Assembly (NCBI GenBank): GCA_027576995.1
Contig: JANBQC010000448.1
Span: 1 to 23,800, forward strand
Source of the DNA: Dimargaris cristalligena
Taxonomy: Eukaryota; Kickxellomycota; Dimargaritomycetes; Dimargaritales; Dimargaritaceae
Reading direction: 5' to 3'
Length of the DNA stretch: 23,800 bases
Each line of letters opens with the position of its first letter. The stretch's first letter is position 1. The notes under the pieces are model-generated. The model worked only from the letters and a program-made list of their open reading frames with translations. It made no database searches and was not told the origin of the DNA. Of the stretch, positions 1 through 10,632 are shown piece by piece. The translations under genes and the position numbers were made by a program.

Positions 1-1970
1 ACGCTCACCCCCTCGTACTGACCAGTAAGTGTGCATCTAGTGCACAGACCTCGCCTACGTCCTACGCTTGCTTTATTCGGTTAGTCTTGTTACCACCCCT
101 AACACTAGTAGCCCGCTTGGCCGTGTCCAACGCCCCGCCTACTGTTAGAAGCCTACCCCCGAGACTCCTGACGGACTAAGAGTGGTTAACTCAGGTGACA
201 TAGATATCAATATTATTATGAATATTGGCAATTGCCAGTTTCACCATATTTCCCACAAGCTAAACTTCTGACCTTGTGCTAGAGCACTATTGGGGATTGT
301 CTGGAAGCACTACAGATACATACTCTTATCATGTTTCAGTTGGGTTTAATTTGGTTAGCAAAGGGCCCCAAAACCATTTCCATTTGTACTATGCAACTGC
401 CCAATTCCCCATTGGATGGCTAGGTTGCTTGTTAACCCAGAAAATATTGGCAAGGGTTTATTTTCCACATTTTTGAAGCTCATATTGCCAGATAATTGGC
501 AGTATACCTTGTTAAAGATTTGACTGTCCTGCAATTGGCCTGGATAGCCTGTGGGCAGCATCTTCTGAGAACTGCTTATCAAGCTCACTGCCTATGGGAT
601 GAGGAGGAAGTAAACAAGGGCTCACGTACACCTCCCTATTGTCACCCTCGGCAAGGACGTCACTGTTGAACAAATGTAGGGCCTTATGTCTAAGGTCCAA
701 CAGACTGTACAAGGCAAACCACTGGTTTCCGCCTTCTTGCCCATCAGTCCGGCGGACATAATACATAAGCAACTATATTTTAGCATTGCCAAAGGGCCTT
801 GCACTTCCTTCCGAATGTCCCAAAACAGACTATTACTAATCACCAATGGTTACGCAGAAACCCCCGCTGGGTGGTCCCTGGATGAGCATTAAAGCGGCCC
901 CTCCCTGTAAAGCAATCGTCGCTTCCTCGAGATTATTGAAAATACTAAAGGAGTATCAATAAAACTATAAAAACGGTATGAAAGCAGATAGAGGGGGGTA
1001 GGTCCCTCTAGGTGGTTAGGTTTATTGAATACTGTAATCGGCAAGGGGCATTTTAAGCGGTTAAAATGAAAGGCCGCAGGATACCTAAATAAACTAACAT
1101 TATTGGTCAGAAACAGGAGATAATGGTAGACCCGTTGAGACATTTTTCGACAGAGACCACCATTACTCATAAACTAGAGGGGCCATTACCCTCCACAGTA
1201 CACATCACAAGAGTGAGGGAGACCCGCTGAACTATGTCGTGGTCCATTCAGCCGCCCCACTAGTAGAGGATGGCCTTACCCTAATCACACAGGAACAACG
1301 CCTCACCTCATAGGAAAAAAACATACCGCGCCAAGCGGCCAACTATGGACCTGTGTTTTTGAATAAAATATTAGTTGCATTATTACTTTATAGAGCTCGA
1401 TCTAATTATTATTTAAAATACCTGCCCCTCTCGGTATCTTTAGTTATTCCACACAATGATTTCTGACCCTACCCGGCCTGCTTGGCTAAAGCATCAATTG
1501 CTTACCCTATATAATCAAAATGTCCCCAGAAACATTATACTTTCTTGAAGGTTTATAACTATACTGTCAGTGGTACCTGTAGAATAATTGCCCTGCCCAA
1601 ACCACCGTAGGGGGAGATAGTTCTTAGCAAAAAACTAGGTGTTCCATGTGCTTTAGTCTAGAAGAATTATCTATTCCTCCTGAAATGCATGTTTGTCTGA
1701 CCAATGCACCTGGTACGTGTGCAAGGTCTTGGTAGTGCGACCCGTAGTCCAGTGGGTTTAGGACTGATATTGTCTGAGCAAGGTATAAATAGTTGCTAAT
1801 TCGTAACAAATTAATAAGGGGGATTTCGGGACCACGCGGTAGGATCCATTTAGAGCTTCAAAAAAAGGGAATGGAGTTGCACAGTTTATGTAATTGGAAG
1901 TAGTGGCCTTTACCTTGGCCACCCGCAATGGTTACATCGGGATTTCACAATTCAAATATGCTGCTATTAG
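1..1970. other. Gene-free intergenic region
   Basis: I see no supported gene here. Stop codons are frequent in all frames, no tRNA or rRNA signature was found, and CpG is present at ordinary frequency. The only open frame with protein-like composition is on the minus strand at 512-766 (84 codons from an ATG). It has no recognisable domain, promoter or paralogue in the window, so I do not call it a gene. Weak similarity to the region upstream of the second secreted-protein gene may begin near 1910, before the clear duplicated block that starts at about 1971. Confidence 0.5.
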
Positions 1971-2234
1971 TTACTGTAACTAGAGTGGCATGAGAGTTTG
2001 CTACAAGCCTTTGTCAACCAAAAGTATCCAGCATGAATTGCCGAAACGACCTAAAGTTGGTGCTTGAATACGAAAGGGTTTTACTATTCGACACTCGGTA
2101 CTCCCTTCGCCAATGCCTAAAGTAGAACCCTGCCAACCTCACCAACAGACTCCAGTACCAAGATTAAGGCCACGGCAATACTCGGCCACAGAACCACCCC
2201 CAAAACAACATATCTTATTTTCTTGCAACCGTGA

Positions 2235-2244
2235 TATATAAATA
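2235..2244 (+). promoter_or_regulatory. TATA box of secreted-protein gene A
   Basis: The sequence TATATAAATA lies 138 bases upstream of the ATG at 2382. The same box occurs at a matching distance in copy B (19022-19031 on the minus strand), inside a conserved leader. Conservation in the paralogue supports a genuine core promoter and implies a 5' untranslated leader of roughly 100 bases. Confidence 0.7.
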
Positions 2245-2381
2245 ATGGGGTTAGGGGCTTCTCAACAGTCAAATCAATCCCTTCTCAGCCCACCGGATTT
2301 AAGAATCCCATCGACGACTACCAATCCTCTCCCTTTATAGGAATTACATTCAGTCACCTCTCCCAATACCCACCGACCATC

Positions 2382-2942
2382 ATGAAGCTGTTCACCATTA
2401 GTACCCTGGCTTTCGCCATGCCATCCGCCCTCGCCGGAAGCCTCCCTATCGTTCCGAATACCGACTCATTCCAATGTTCCCCCGCGGTCCCCCTTGAGAT
2501 GAAATTGGCGATAGTAGACTTTAACAGCATCCTGTGCCGCTTTGAGCCAACCCAGGCCCGCGAAATTGTAGAAAAATTTGTTCAGGAAAAGGGTTACAAC
2601 GGCCAGGCTTGTCAAGGCGAAGTGGAATGCGCCCGCCATCGAGGTGAACTAGCTGGCTACGTGGCGAGTAATCCGGAGGCCCGACTGATTTCGACCATAG
2701 CCAATAGCCCTGGCGAGTGCCCCATTCCCTGTGTCAACCTTGTGAAATATGTCGACGATGAATTTGGGCCTGGCGAATGTTCGGAATGTCTAGGTGGCCT
2801 TCTTTGCACCATTCCCATTGGCCTTTTCAATCTATTCATAGCCGGACCCACTCAAGCCATTGCATGCATATTTACTTGTGGGGGTAGCTGTGCTAATGGA
2901 CCTGACACAATGACAGTTCCCAACAACCCAGCTTCAGAGTAA
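2382..2942 (+). CDS. Small secreted cysteine-rich protein, paralogue A
   Basis: This is a 186-residue protein that I do not recognise as a named family. Residues 1-19 form a classical signal peptide (charged start MKLF, hydrophobic core, small residues before the probable cut near ALAG/S), so it should enter the secretory pathway. The mature part has 12 cysteines (32, 52, 77, 83, 113, 117, 133, 136, 142, 162, 166, 170), consistent with a disulfide-stabilised extracellular protein. A helical-looking stretch around 55-95 ends in a C-x5-C pair, and a hydrophobic stretch at about 138-165 leads into the C-terminal CxxxCGGSC. It shares the signal peptide, 11 cysteines and most motifs with the product at 18257-18880. 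It lacks about 18 residues found there between positions 98 and 131, and has an extra cysteine at 52. ATG 2382 is chosen because the signal peptide and the leader 'ccgaccatcATG' are identical in the paralogue. An effector-like or cell-wall role is speculation. Confidence 0.85.
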   Translation: MKLFTISTLAFAMPSALAGSLPIVPNTDSFQCSPAVPLEMKLAIVDFNSILCRFEPTQAREIVEKFVQEKGYNGQACQGEVECARHRGELAGYVASNPEARLISTIANSPGECPIPCVNLVKYVDDEFGPGECSECLGGLLCTIPIGLFNLFIAGPTQAIACIFTCGGSCANGPDTMTVPNNPASE

Positions 2943-5900
2943 AAAATCCGGAATGCCTAAGCCGTATTGACCCCTTTATGCCCAACGTTAAGGTCGTTAT
3001 CATACATGGTGGGCTTTATCATCTATACCAAACCCCGAATATACATAATTCGAATATCTGCCCACATCTGCCTAAGCTTATACAAGACGGTACTTCCGCT
3101 GCATTACAATTCCAATGACTCATTAAACGATAATGGATCACCCTCAAATAACCCACACCAACTCTCTAGCCATCATTATCAATATGGCAACTTAGCAACA
3201 ATTCTTGCTCCTCACTTTATAATATAAATACCGATGGAACCACCGATCGATTAATAAAGCGACCGATTATAACACTAATTTCTTGAGATTCCCTTTTTAG
3301 TGTCCGTCAGTTGTACCATTTAGCACCTTATCGGCATTCCCCCTTTATTTCTAATATCTACGGTGGTAGGAAACCCTAACATCATTCGTAATCATGTTCC
3401 CCCAAGCCCCACTTTTGACCAACGTCCCCTCACTACCTAAAATGCCATATATGTATCAATACCCCATCCCCTCACATCTAATCACAGCGCCAATTGGTCT
3501 AAGTATATTATCGATTTCTATAAATGACCAGGGTTGATATAGTAGGCATTCAATAAGTCCCCCGCCTACCCGTGGCCTTTGGGTCGGTCCATCGAAGGTC
3601 ATGGGGCAGCCTTCTACCACCAACTAGACTTCAGGTTCGTGGTAATCTATGAAACGGCTCGTCCCACAGATCCAGGGTCCGCCTTGTTCCCCATTGGCCA
3701 TTCCCAGTAGGGGTGGGTTTAGTATTTAGGGTATTATATGAGACTGTGTTATACTTGGAGGCAAAGTTTTTCAACTCGCTTGCAATATACCTAGTTGGAT
3801 AGCAATACTCAAGTCACATTGATCTCTTCAGTAATTGATTTCCCGGCCGGTGATATGGGGACGGATATTTCGAGCGTGTGTGCGGGGGTATATGGCTAAA
3901 CCCTGCATTGATTAAACAACATTGGGAGTGATTAGTATGGCGACTTTAGGGCCTTCATAAAGCCAGGAATAGCCACTAATCTCTGGTCCTTTAAGGAAGG
4001 GGCAAGGTTGGGTTAGATTGAGGGGGCGTACATTGCACCATAGATTAGCAAATCAATTATGTATTCCATTGGGACCTTGGAAACATTATAGTGAGGCCGG
4101 TTTTTTAAGTGAACGTGACTATCAAAAAAAGAAGTATCTCCGGAAATCGCATAAGGAAGTGGACTGTGTATGGGATATATTTACCTGCTCTCTCTTATCT
4201 ATTTTATAGTGGACAGGCCGAGAAAAGGCTTTTTGAAGTGCGCGTGATAGGATTAGCCTAGTACAAAAGGTTCAATGGGAATTAATTGGGATTGTCAGGG
4301 GAGATAGAGTCCAGATTAAAGAGGACAATTGTACGTCTCAGTTCCAAAGGAGGAAGATCCTGGACAGTTCAACGGGACAGACTGGCGGGATGAGTTTGAA
4401 GGGGCGGGTGGGGTTTGTAAGCCAAACCACCATCCATCCCCACCTATTGAGCAAGGATGGTTGATAAAGAAGGCTCATACCTGGCCTAGATCGCTTTTAA
4501 TTGGCTTACATATCCATATTACTGTCATCACGCGGATTATTTGCCCGCTTTCTATGCTAGGGCATTTGGACCCCCGGCTTATTCTGAGTCATTTGGAGGA
4601 TATTAGCGGTGCAGGTCCAAGGGAAGAGGGGAGCAGGGACCTAACTGATTGGTAGTCGCGTATCGTACCATCGTGGTAAATGTATATCTTCACCCCTTTA
4701 GGTTCGGTTAATATTAAGACTGAAGACCGGGACATGTGTTGTGTAGCACGCGTAGGACTCATTATTGGGCGCATTGGTCAACAAATGAAGGGGATGGATC
4801 CGGTCCTATAACTAACTAGTTTTGCTGAGGTCAGCATTACGCATCTAGTGTACTAGCCTACACCTCCGCAGAATCACCACTTCTTTATGTTTGGTGCAAG
4901 TTAGTGTCATACATGGCTTTCCCCTGGGCCATTCTACCTACCGATTCTCGGCTGAAAAGCTGTGCTCATTAGCGACTAGTTGGCTGGCCAGGAGTGAATT
5001 TATACTTATTGCTGATGGACACTTTCGATAGATAGTCGATTAGCGAAGAAGCTCTCGAATGATAGTTGGTGCAGCGTCATTTCGTCGTGGTACCCAGCTG
5101 GTCAATTAGTTGATTAGTTAGTTATCTGACCAAGTTCCCTCTCCCACTGTACACTGCACCGGAGGGGGGGGGTACGGTATTGAGTGAGCCAATGAATCAC
5201 TAAGGCCTAGTCAGCATTTACCGTACAGTTCCTACCGACGGACCTCAATTGGAGATGCGTACTAGGTCCGAGCACTTTTACAATTCACACCCCACACTAC
5301 GTAACAGAAGGTGCCTCAGCCGGATCGCAGTAACGATATGGGTACATGCTGTCTAGTCAGCTTGCTGGCGTGTCCCACGGGCCGTACTGCTTCTGGTTCA
5401 GTAGCATTCACTCGCTTCCGATGGGCGGGAATGATAATGGATTGCCTCAACAGCATCAGATACGGTGTATTCGCGGGGTGACCGATGACTCTAAACTTAG
5501 AAATGAAACCCCAGGAGTCGCGTTGTACAGACCCAGGGACAATGGCTTGGAATGAGTGCGCCAGGTATTGGATTTTAATACTGAAACGGTCCGGTAGGTA
5601 TAGACAACAAGGGAGGAACAGGTTGAGGTTGGGACAAAGGAAACGCTACTAACAAGGCGGTATGACATGTTCGAAGCATGCTTATCTAGGCCGTGGGTAG
5701 GACGGCTCGCTCATGCATGCATATATCCACCAATGCGCTAGTCTCTTCGCCAATGGCCCGTATGATCAGCCGGATGCGGTAATGGTAACATGTAGTTGAC
5801 CAGGCTGGGTCTATATATTTATTGCCCATTGCTTTATCCGTAAGGAAAGAGTGGCGTGCGTGTGTCAGTAGCTATACGCTATTATAATCTTCTTCAGTCT

Positions 5901-5980
5901 CAGCGTATTGTATTGTGCATCGCATCTTCCCATTTATCTAAGGAGGAGGAGGGGGTTCACAGTGATTTGCAGGCAAGGAG

Positions 5981-6000
5981 AAAGAGAGAGAGAGAGGCCA
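5981..6000 (+). repeat. (GA)n purine tract
   Basis: A run of alternating A and G, about 15 bases of pure GA inside a longer purine tract, lies about 700 bases upstream of the acetyl-CoA synthetase start. It is complementary to the CT tract at 6146-6161, so the two could pair across roughly 150 bases. Confidence 0.8.
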
Positions 6001-6145
6001 GTTGCTCAGGTGGAACCACGGAGACTGGCTAGAGATAGTATTGGGGGGATGCGCCTATTCGTGCACGTTCTTCTTATATGCAGCACGGCTGGGTTATCTA
6101 TTTATTCAACTGGGGTGAGTGTGATGCGATGTCTTTCCCCTTTCT

Positions 6146-6161
6146 TCTCTCTCTCTCTCTC
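6146..6161 (+). repeat. (CT)n pyrimidine tract upstream of ACS
   Basis: A TC/CT microsatellite sits inside a strongly pyrimidine-rich stretch (about 6132-6300) in the upstream region of the acetyl-CoA synthetase gene. Pyrimidine-rich stretches are common in fungal promoters. A comparable tract occurs upstream of the dipeptidyl aminopeptidase gene at about 10298-10345. Confidence 0.75.
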
Positions 6162-6410
6162 CTTTCTTCCCGGCTATTACCAATTTCGTAGTCTCTCCTT
6201 TCTCCCTCGTATATTGCACTACCCCGCTCGTCTATTCGCCGCTTCTCCTTCGGTCTATCTATTTTCCCAGTGCTTACTTGTCTATTAAGTCTCTCTATTA
6301 TTAGTTGGTCCCTTCTCCGCTCACGCGCTCTATACCCCTCCCATTTGCCTTGTCCGCATTCATCCTCCAGTAGGCATTCCCTTCGAGCCTGGCTCTTATC
6401 GCGCCATGGA

Positions 6411-6420
6411 TATAAATAGT
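6411..6420 (+). promoter_or_regulatory. TATA box, probable ACS promoter
   Basis: TATAAATAGT lies 286 bases upstream of the ACS start codon. It is the best TATA match between the pyrimidine tract and the gene. The transcript would carry a leader of about 250 bases, rich in C and T and free of long open frames. Assignment rests only on motif and position. Confidence 0.45.
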
Positions 6421-6696
6421 CTGACCTCGCCTTCTGTTATTCGTAAGTACTGACCACTTCCTCCAACCCTATTTAATTACTTATCCCATACGCCCTGCTG
6501 TATCTATACACCCAACCCAACCGCTCTATTTATTTAATTCTCTTGATAAATTCTCACCCACACCTGTATTACCACCCTCCCGCCCGCCAACTGCCCTTCA
6601 ATTTTACGCACTCCCCTCCCCTCCCTCTCTTGTCCAGCCACCAAGCGCAAAGCCGCCGAGCACACACCCCGTCCACCACTACCCCCCCCTAATACC

Positions 6697-8793
6697 ATGT
6701 TGGCCCATGAACAAGCTGCCCTTCCGGTCACCCCCGGCCAGACCCCCATTGAGAAGCAAGTTTTCACCGAACAGGTCGTGGACCAGTTCGCCCACGCCCG
6801 GCCCGAGGGCGAGGTCGACCCCAAGCCGATCCATTCCGTCCCCGCCCGCCTCCTGGACCCCGCCCAGTGCCCCACTCCTCATATCACTTCCATGGAACAA
6901 TACCGCACCATGTACGACCAGAGCCTCAACGATCCCGATACTTTCTGGGGTAACATGGCTAGGGACCTATTGCACTGGAGCCGGCCCTTTACCCAAATCA
7001 CCAACGGTACCTTCGAAGACGGCGATGTAAGCTGGTTCGCTGACGGTGAATTGAACGCCTCCGTGAACTGCTTGGATCGCCACGCCCAGCGTCATCCCGA
7101 CCGGATCGCCATTATCCATGAGGCCGACGAACCCGGCCAGGCCCGCTCCTATACCTACAAGGAGTTGCTGCTCGAAGTGTGCCGGGTGGCCAATTTATTG
7201 ATTTCTTTTGGTCTGCGCAAGGGTAATACCGTGGCCATCTACATGCCCATGATTCCCCAGGCCGCCATCGCCATGCTGGCCTGCGCCCGTATTGGCTGTA
7301 TTCACTCGGTGGTATTCGCCGGCTTCTCCGCCGATTCGCTGGCCGAGCGTATCCTGGATGCCAACAGTGCGGTGGTGATCACTGCCGATGAGGGCCGTCG
7401 CGGTGGCCGAGTCATTCCCACCAAGCGTATCGTTGATGATGCCCTGAAAAAGTGCCCTAATGTTAAACGGGTGCTTATCTTCGCCCACACAGGGGCCACC
7501 GGTATCCCTTTCAACCCTACCCGCGATGTGTGGTGGCACGAAGTGGTGAGCCGCCAGCGCCCGTACTGCGCACCCGTCCCGGTCAATGCCGAAGATCCCC
7601 TGTTCCTGCTCTATACCTCGGGCAGTACCGGTAAACCCAAGGGCGTGGTCCACTCCACTGGTGGGTACCTCCTGGGCGTGGCCGCCACCGTCAAATACGT
7701 GTTCGATGCCCATGATGGCGATATTTTCGGCTGCACGGCCGATGTCGGTTGGATCACGGGGCATTCTTATCTGGTGTACGGCCCCCTTTCCTTGGGTATT
7801 ACGACTGTCTTTTTCGAGAGTGTGCCCACCTACCCCGATGCCAGTCGCTACTGGAAGATGGTCGAGGATCACAAAATCACCCAGTTCTACACCGCGCCCA
7901 CTGCCATCCGGGCCTTGCGCCGGTTGGGGGATGATTGGGTCAATCAGTGCGACCTGTCTTCCCTGCGTGTGATTGGTTCCGTAGGGGAGCCTATTAACCC
8001 CGAGGCCTGGAACTGGTATAATGAAGTGGTTGGTCATGGCCGCTGTGCGGTGGTGGACACCTACTGGCAGACGGAAACTGGGGCCAACGTTATTACGCCG
8101 CTCCCCGGCTGCACCCGCACCAAACCCGGCTCGGCTACCTTCCCCTTCTTTGGTATTGAGGTGGCCATTCTGGACGCCCACACTGGTCAGGAGCTGGAAG
8201 GCCCCGATGTGACGGGCGTACTGGCCTTGAAGCGCCCCTGGCCAGCCATGGCCCGAACCATCGCTGGGGACCACCCGCGCTACCTGACTACTTACATGCA
8301 CCCCTACCGCGGCTACTACTTCAGTGGTGATGGGGCCACTCGCGATGCCGATGGCTACATTTGGATCCGTGGCCGCGTGGATGACGTGATTAACGTCTCC
8401 GGCCATCGACTCAGCACTTCGGAAATCGAGTCCGCCCTGGTCCTATACCCCGCTGTGGCCGAGGCAGCAGTGGTGGGTGCCCACGACGATGTGACTGGAC
8501 AAAGTATCTGCGCGTTTGTGACTCTGAAGCCCCAAGCTAAAGTGGATGACACCATTCAACTCACCCGCGACCTGGTCCTCCAGGTGCGTAAGATCATCGG
8601 ACCCTTCGCCAGCCCCAAAGCGATTATGATTGTGGATGATCTGCCCAAGACCCGTAGTGGCAAGATTATTCGTCGTATTCTGCGCAAAGTCGTGGCCGGC
8701 GAAGCGGATTCTCTAGGTGATCTGAGTACGGTATCCGAGCCCGCGGTGGTTCAAACCCTCGTCAAGATGGTCAATGAGAAATTGGGCATCTAA
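6697..8793 (+). CDS. ACS: Acetyl-CoA synthetase (acetate--CoA ligase, AMP-forming)
   Basis: This 698-residue enzyme activates acetate with ATP to acetyl-AMP and then transfers the acetyl group to CoA, normally in the cytosol or nucleus, supplying lipid synthesis and histone acetylation. The ACS N-terminal cap is seen at about 66-95 ([11 protein letters not shown]...DTFWG). The ATP-binding signature [11 protein letters not shown] is at 306-316. The YWQTETG motif is at 456-462, with W457 at the place of the acyl-pocket tryptophan that restricts substrates to acetate. The GDGATRD segment is near 544, the hinge and loop [16 protein letters not shown] follow, and the catalytic lysine K656 lies in [10 protein letters not shown], the lysine whose acetylation silences bacterial Acs. 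Length matches yeast ACS1/ACS2. ATG 6697 is preferred over the next in-frame ATG at 6892 because fungal enzymes carry an N-terminal extension of this size and the frame is GC-rich from 6697. No intron and no C-terminal peroxisomal signal are seen (it ends KLGI). Confidence 0.97.
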   Translation: MLAHEQAALPVTPGQTPIEKQVFTEQVVDQFAHARPEGEVDPKPIHSVPARLLDPAQCPTPHITSMEQYRTMYDQSLNDPDTFWGNMARDLLHWSRPFTQITNGTFEDGDVSWFADGELNASVNCLDRHAQRHPDRIAIIHEADEPGQARSYTYKELLLEVCRVANLLISFGLRKGNTVAIYMPMIPQAAIAMLACARIGCIHSVVFAGFSADSLAERILDANSAVVITADEGRRGGRVIPTKRIVDDALKKCPNVKRVLIFAHTGATGIPFNPTRDVWWHEVVSRQRPYCAPVPVNAEDPLFLLYTSGSTGKPKGVVHSTGGYLLGVAATVKYVFDAHDGDIFGCTADVGWITGHSYLVYGPLSLGITTVFFESVPTYPDASRYWKMVEDHKITQFYTAPTAIRALRRLGDDWVNQCDLSSLRVIGSVGEPINPEAWNWYNEVVGHGRCAVVDTYWQTETGANVITPLPGCTRTKPGSATFPFFGIEVAILDAHTGQELEGPDVTGVLALKRPWPAMARTIAGDHPRYLTTYMHPYRGYYFSGDGATRDADGYIWIRGRVDDVINVSGHRLSTSEIESALVLYPAVAEAAVVGAHDDVTGQSICAFVTLKPQAKVDDTIQLTRDLVLQVRKIIGPFASPKAIMIVDDLPKTRSGKIIRRILRKVVAGEADSLGDLSTVSEPAVVQTLVKMVNEKLGI

Positions 8794-8815
8794 TTAATAC
8801 ATCTGATTTCAATCC

Positions 8816-8833
8816 GTGTGTGTGTGTGTGTGT
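8816..8833 (+). repeat. (GT)9 microsatellite
   Basis: Nine GT units begin 23 bases after the ACS stop codon, probably inside its 3' untranslated region. Confidence 0.9.
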
Positions 8834-9285
8834 AAGTGCATGTGTACTGTTGCGTCTGGATTAACCCGAGTGAAGGGGCCAGGCGTTTATTTTTTCTCAA
8901 TGGACAATGTATTTACGTGTAATGTTATTCCAAGCGCAAACCCGCCCTTAAATATATTCTATATTCATATATCGATCAACGAAAGGAGTAGGCCACTTCG
9001 CTAATCCGTGCCTATAGCTGGGTCGTTGCCACTCGATTAATTTGTTAATTAAAAGTACATTTTCCTGAATGACGAGCGTTTTATAGGGATTCTTCGGATG
9101 GAGATACTGCAAAGTTGTATTTGCGCGACTGATATGATACGCTGCGTTTTTATAGCTACTAACCATGATACCAGCCCCTCAGTAACGTCAGGTTTAACCG
9201 CTGCTTTAATCTAATAAGAGATTGAAGTTGGTACTGGCTATGGTGTGGTCTAAGCTTTTAAGGGCGGTGTAGTTGTTGGTTTACC

Positions 9286-9301
9286 ATATATATATATATA
9301 T
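9286..9301 (+). repeat. (AT)8 microsatellite
   Basis: Eight AT units in the spacer between ACS and the peptidase gene; self-complementary, with no evident function. Confidence 0.9.
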
Positions 9302-10102
9302 CTTTATATACCGTAGAATGGCTATGGTGGGGGGAGGGGATATATTTGGGGCCATGGTTTTTCATTTGTGTCACCTGAAGCTAGCGACCGCCAAATAAAA
9401 ATAAAATTTTCCCTTTCTGGCTATATTTTTGATGGAGTATGGGCGCTACTAAAATAAACCAGACGGTCTAATCCCAAGCCGTATGGTTGCAATATTCTCG
9501 CCATCCCCTCGCGCTTACCATATTAATTAAGCTAATAGTAGTAGCACCCCAAGTCATCTAACATCCAGTCTTTCACATTGATATTTGGGGGACTGTCCAT
9601 CCGTTGTACCGATGTGTTGATGGGATATGCGAATCATTATCGGCCCATTGTACCTTTAATACATTAGGGACCCTGGTCAACAGGGAGATAAGGTGTGCAA
9701 CGTACATTAATATGTAATGGGGGAGGTGACAATCATGGTAATTTTGACCTAATAATTCAATAGTGAAGACCGTCGTGGTACACGCTTGAGATGCGACTTG
9801 GAACGGTCGGTTATACTGTTCCAGATAAGGAGGGGCCGGGTTCGGGAAAGAGCCGGCCAGGTTGACGGGTTAAACGTACTACAGCTTCAGGAAGAGGAAT
9901 TGGTTATATGTATTACAGGGTATAGACCACCACCCACTGCCCTAAGTGTGGCTTCGAATGCATCTGGGGGGGGCTCTCCCCTTGGAATCCCGGGGGCATT
10001 GTAGCGACCCGAAGCGGCTGTGGTGTGTAGAGCTAGCTGCCCCTTGAGTAGGTAGGTAGGTGTGTTCAAGCCGAGCTCTATTTATTTACGCGTACACAAC
10101 AT

Positions 10103-10114
10103 ACACACACACAC
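10103..10114 (+). repeat. (AC)6 microsatellite
   Basis: Six AC units upstream of the peptidase gene, with no evident function. Confidence 0.85.
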
Positions 10115-10632
10115 ATTCCAAGGGAAGGGGGGCCGGGAAAGAAAGCAAATGAGGGTATTGATTGAATGGCGGCGGTTGGCTCGCTGCTGCATGTCTTTAT
10201 GCTTACAATGAATGCCAATAATGATGATCCCCGTATATATGCGCGACATGGCTTGATTGCAATATAGGGTTGATGGCATCTCCTTTCATTTATGGTGGCT
10301 CTTCTCTGTCTTTCTCTTTCTCTCACTCTGTCTCTTCTTTTGTCGCCATTTCTCCCGGCTGGTTTTTGTTTGACTATACTACACTATATTACGACTGACG
10401 GCAGTTCGCCCAAGTGGCTGTCCAGGTGCTTTGATTCTGCCCAAACCTTCTCGGTTCTTCCCATTCCTTTAGGCTTTTGCACCTACCAACTCCGCCTCTT
10501 ATCCAGATTCTTTTCTTTTCCATTTCCCTTCTTTTTTATAACTTGCATTCTAGACTCAGTCTCGCTTCACTCTCTGTAGGCCCCTTTTCCCTATTCTTAT
10601 TTATCTCTTACTTTTGAGCTTCTCATTTGGCC

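Larger units (their letters stand above)
1971..2942 (+). repeat. Duplicated segment, copy A (upstream region plus gene)
   Basis: This stretch aligns with the reverse complement of 18257-19433 over its whole length. It includes about 410 bases of non-coding DNA upstream of the start codon. Long runs are shared, for example the stretch around 2113-2215 and the stretch around 2280-2320, which ends in the same 'cccaccggatttaagaatcc'. The main interruption is a 144-bp insertion present only in copy B. Similarity fades shortly after the stop codon. The two copies are in opposite orientation, so this is an inverted dispersed duplication. Confidence 0.88.
2943..6410. other. Gene-free intergenic region
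   Basis: About 3.5 kb without a supported gene. Open frames at 4329-4655 and 5908-6288 begin only at non-ATG codons, have no recognisable motif, and the latter is built from simple repeats. CpG frequency is ordinary. There is an eight-base inverted repeat (gtacggta near 5172 and taccgtac near 5219), a run of eight or nine G near 5163, and complementary purine and pyrimidine tracts listed separately. Confidence 0.5.
8794..10632. other. Intergenic region with microsatellites; upstream region of the peptidase gene
   Basis: About 1.8 kb between two co-oriented genes. It begins with the ACS 3' region and ends with the pyrimidine-rich leader of the peptidase gene (about 10298-10345 and 10505-10632). 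Open frames here are short or made of simple repeats. A weak TATA candidate (tttataact near 10536) lies about 95 bases before the ATG. Simple repeats include (GT)9, (AT)8 and (AC)6. No RNA gene was found. Confidence 0.5.

Noticed and set aside
512..766. 84-codon minus-strand open frame with protein-like composition
   Set aside because: No recognisable domain, promoter, paralogue or codon bias like the real genes; overlapping frames on the plus strand are similarly open.
3115..3123. Perfect ATGACTCAT, a Gcn4-type site
   Set aside because: It lies downstream of the secreted-protein gene and far from any biosynthetic gene, so chance occurrence is likely.
4329..4655. 108-codon plus-strand open frame
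   Set aside because: It begins at TTG with no upstream ATG, has no motif, and its codon use is unlike the confirmed genes.
6443..6637. Possible intron in the ACS leader (GTAAGT donor at 6443, pyrimidine tract and CAG acceptor at 6637)
   Set aside because: With the TATA box at 6411 the first exon would be only a few bases long. It is possible only if transcription starts further upstream.
7195..8406. Long 403-codon open frame antisense to ACS
   Set aside because: A shadow of the GC-rich ACS reading frame on the opposite strand; the sense frame carries all catalytic motifs.
10627..10632. TTG start two codons before the ATG of the dipeptidyl aminopeptidase
   Set aside because: A non-ATG start is not needed in a fungal gene; ATG 10633 has a good initiation context (gccATGg).
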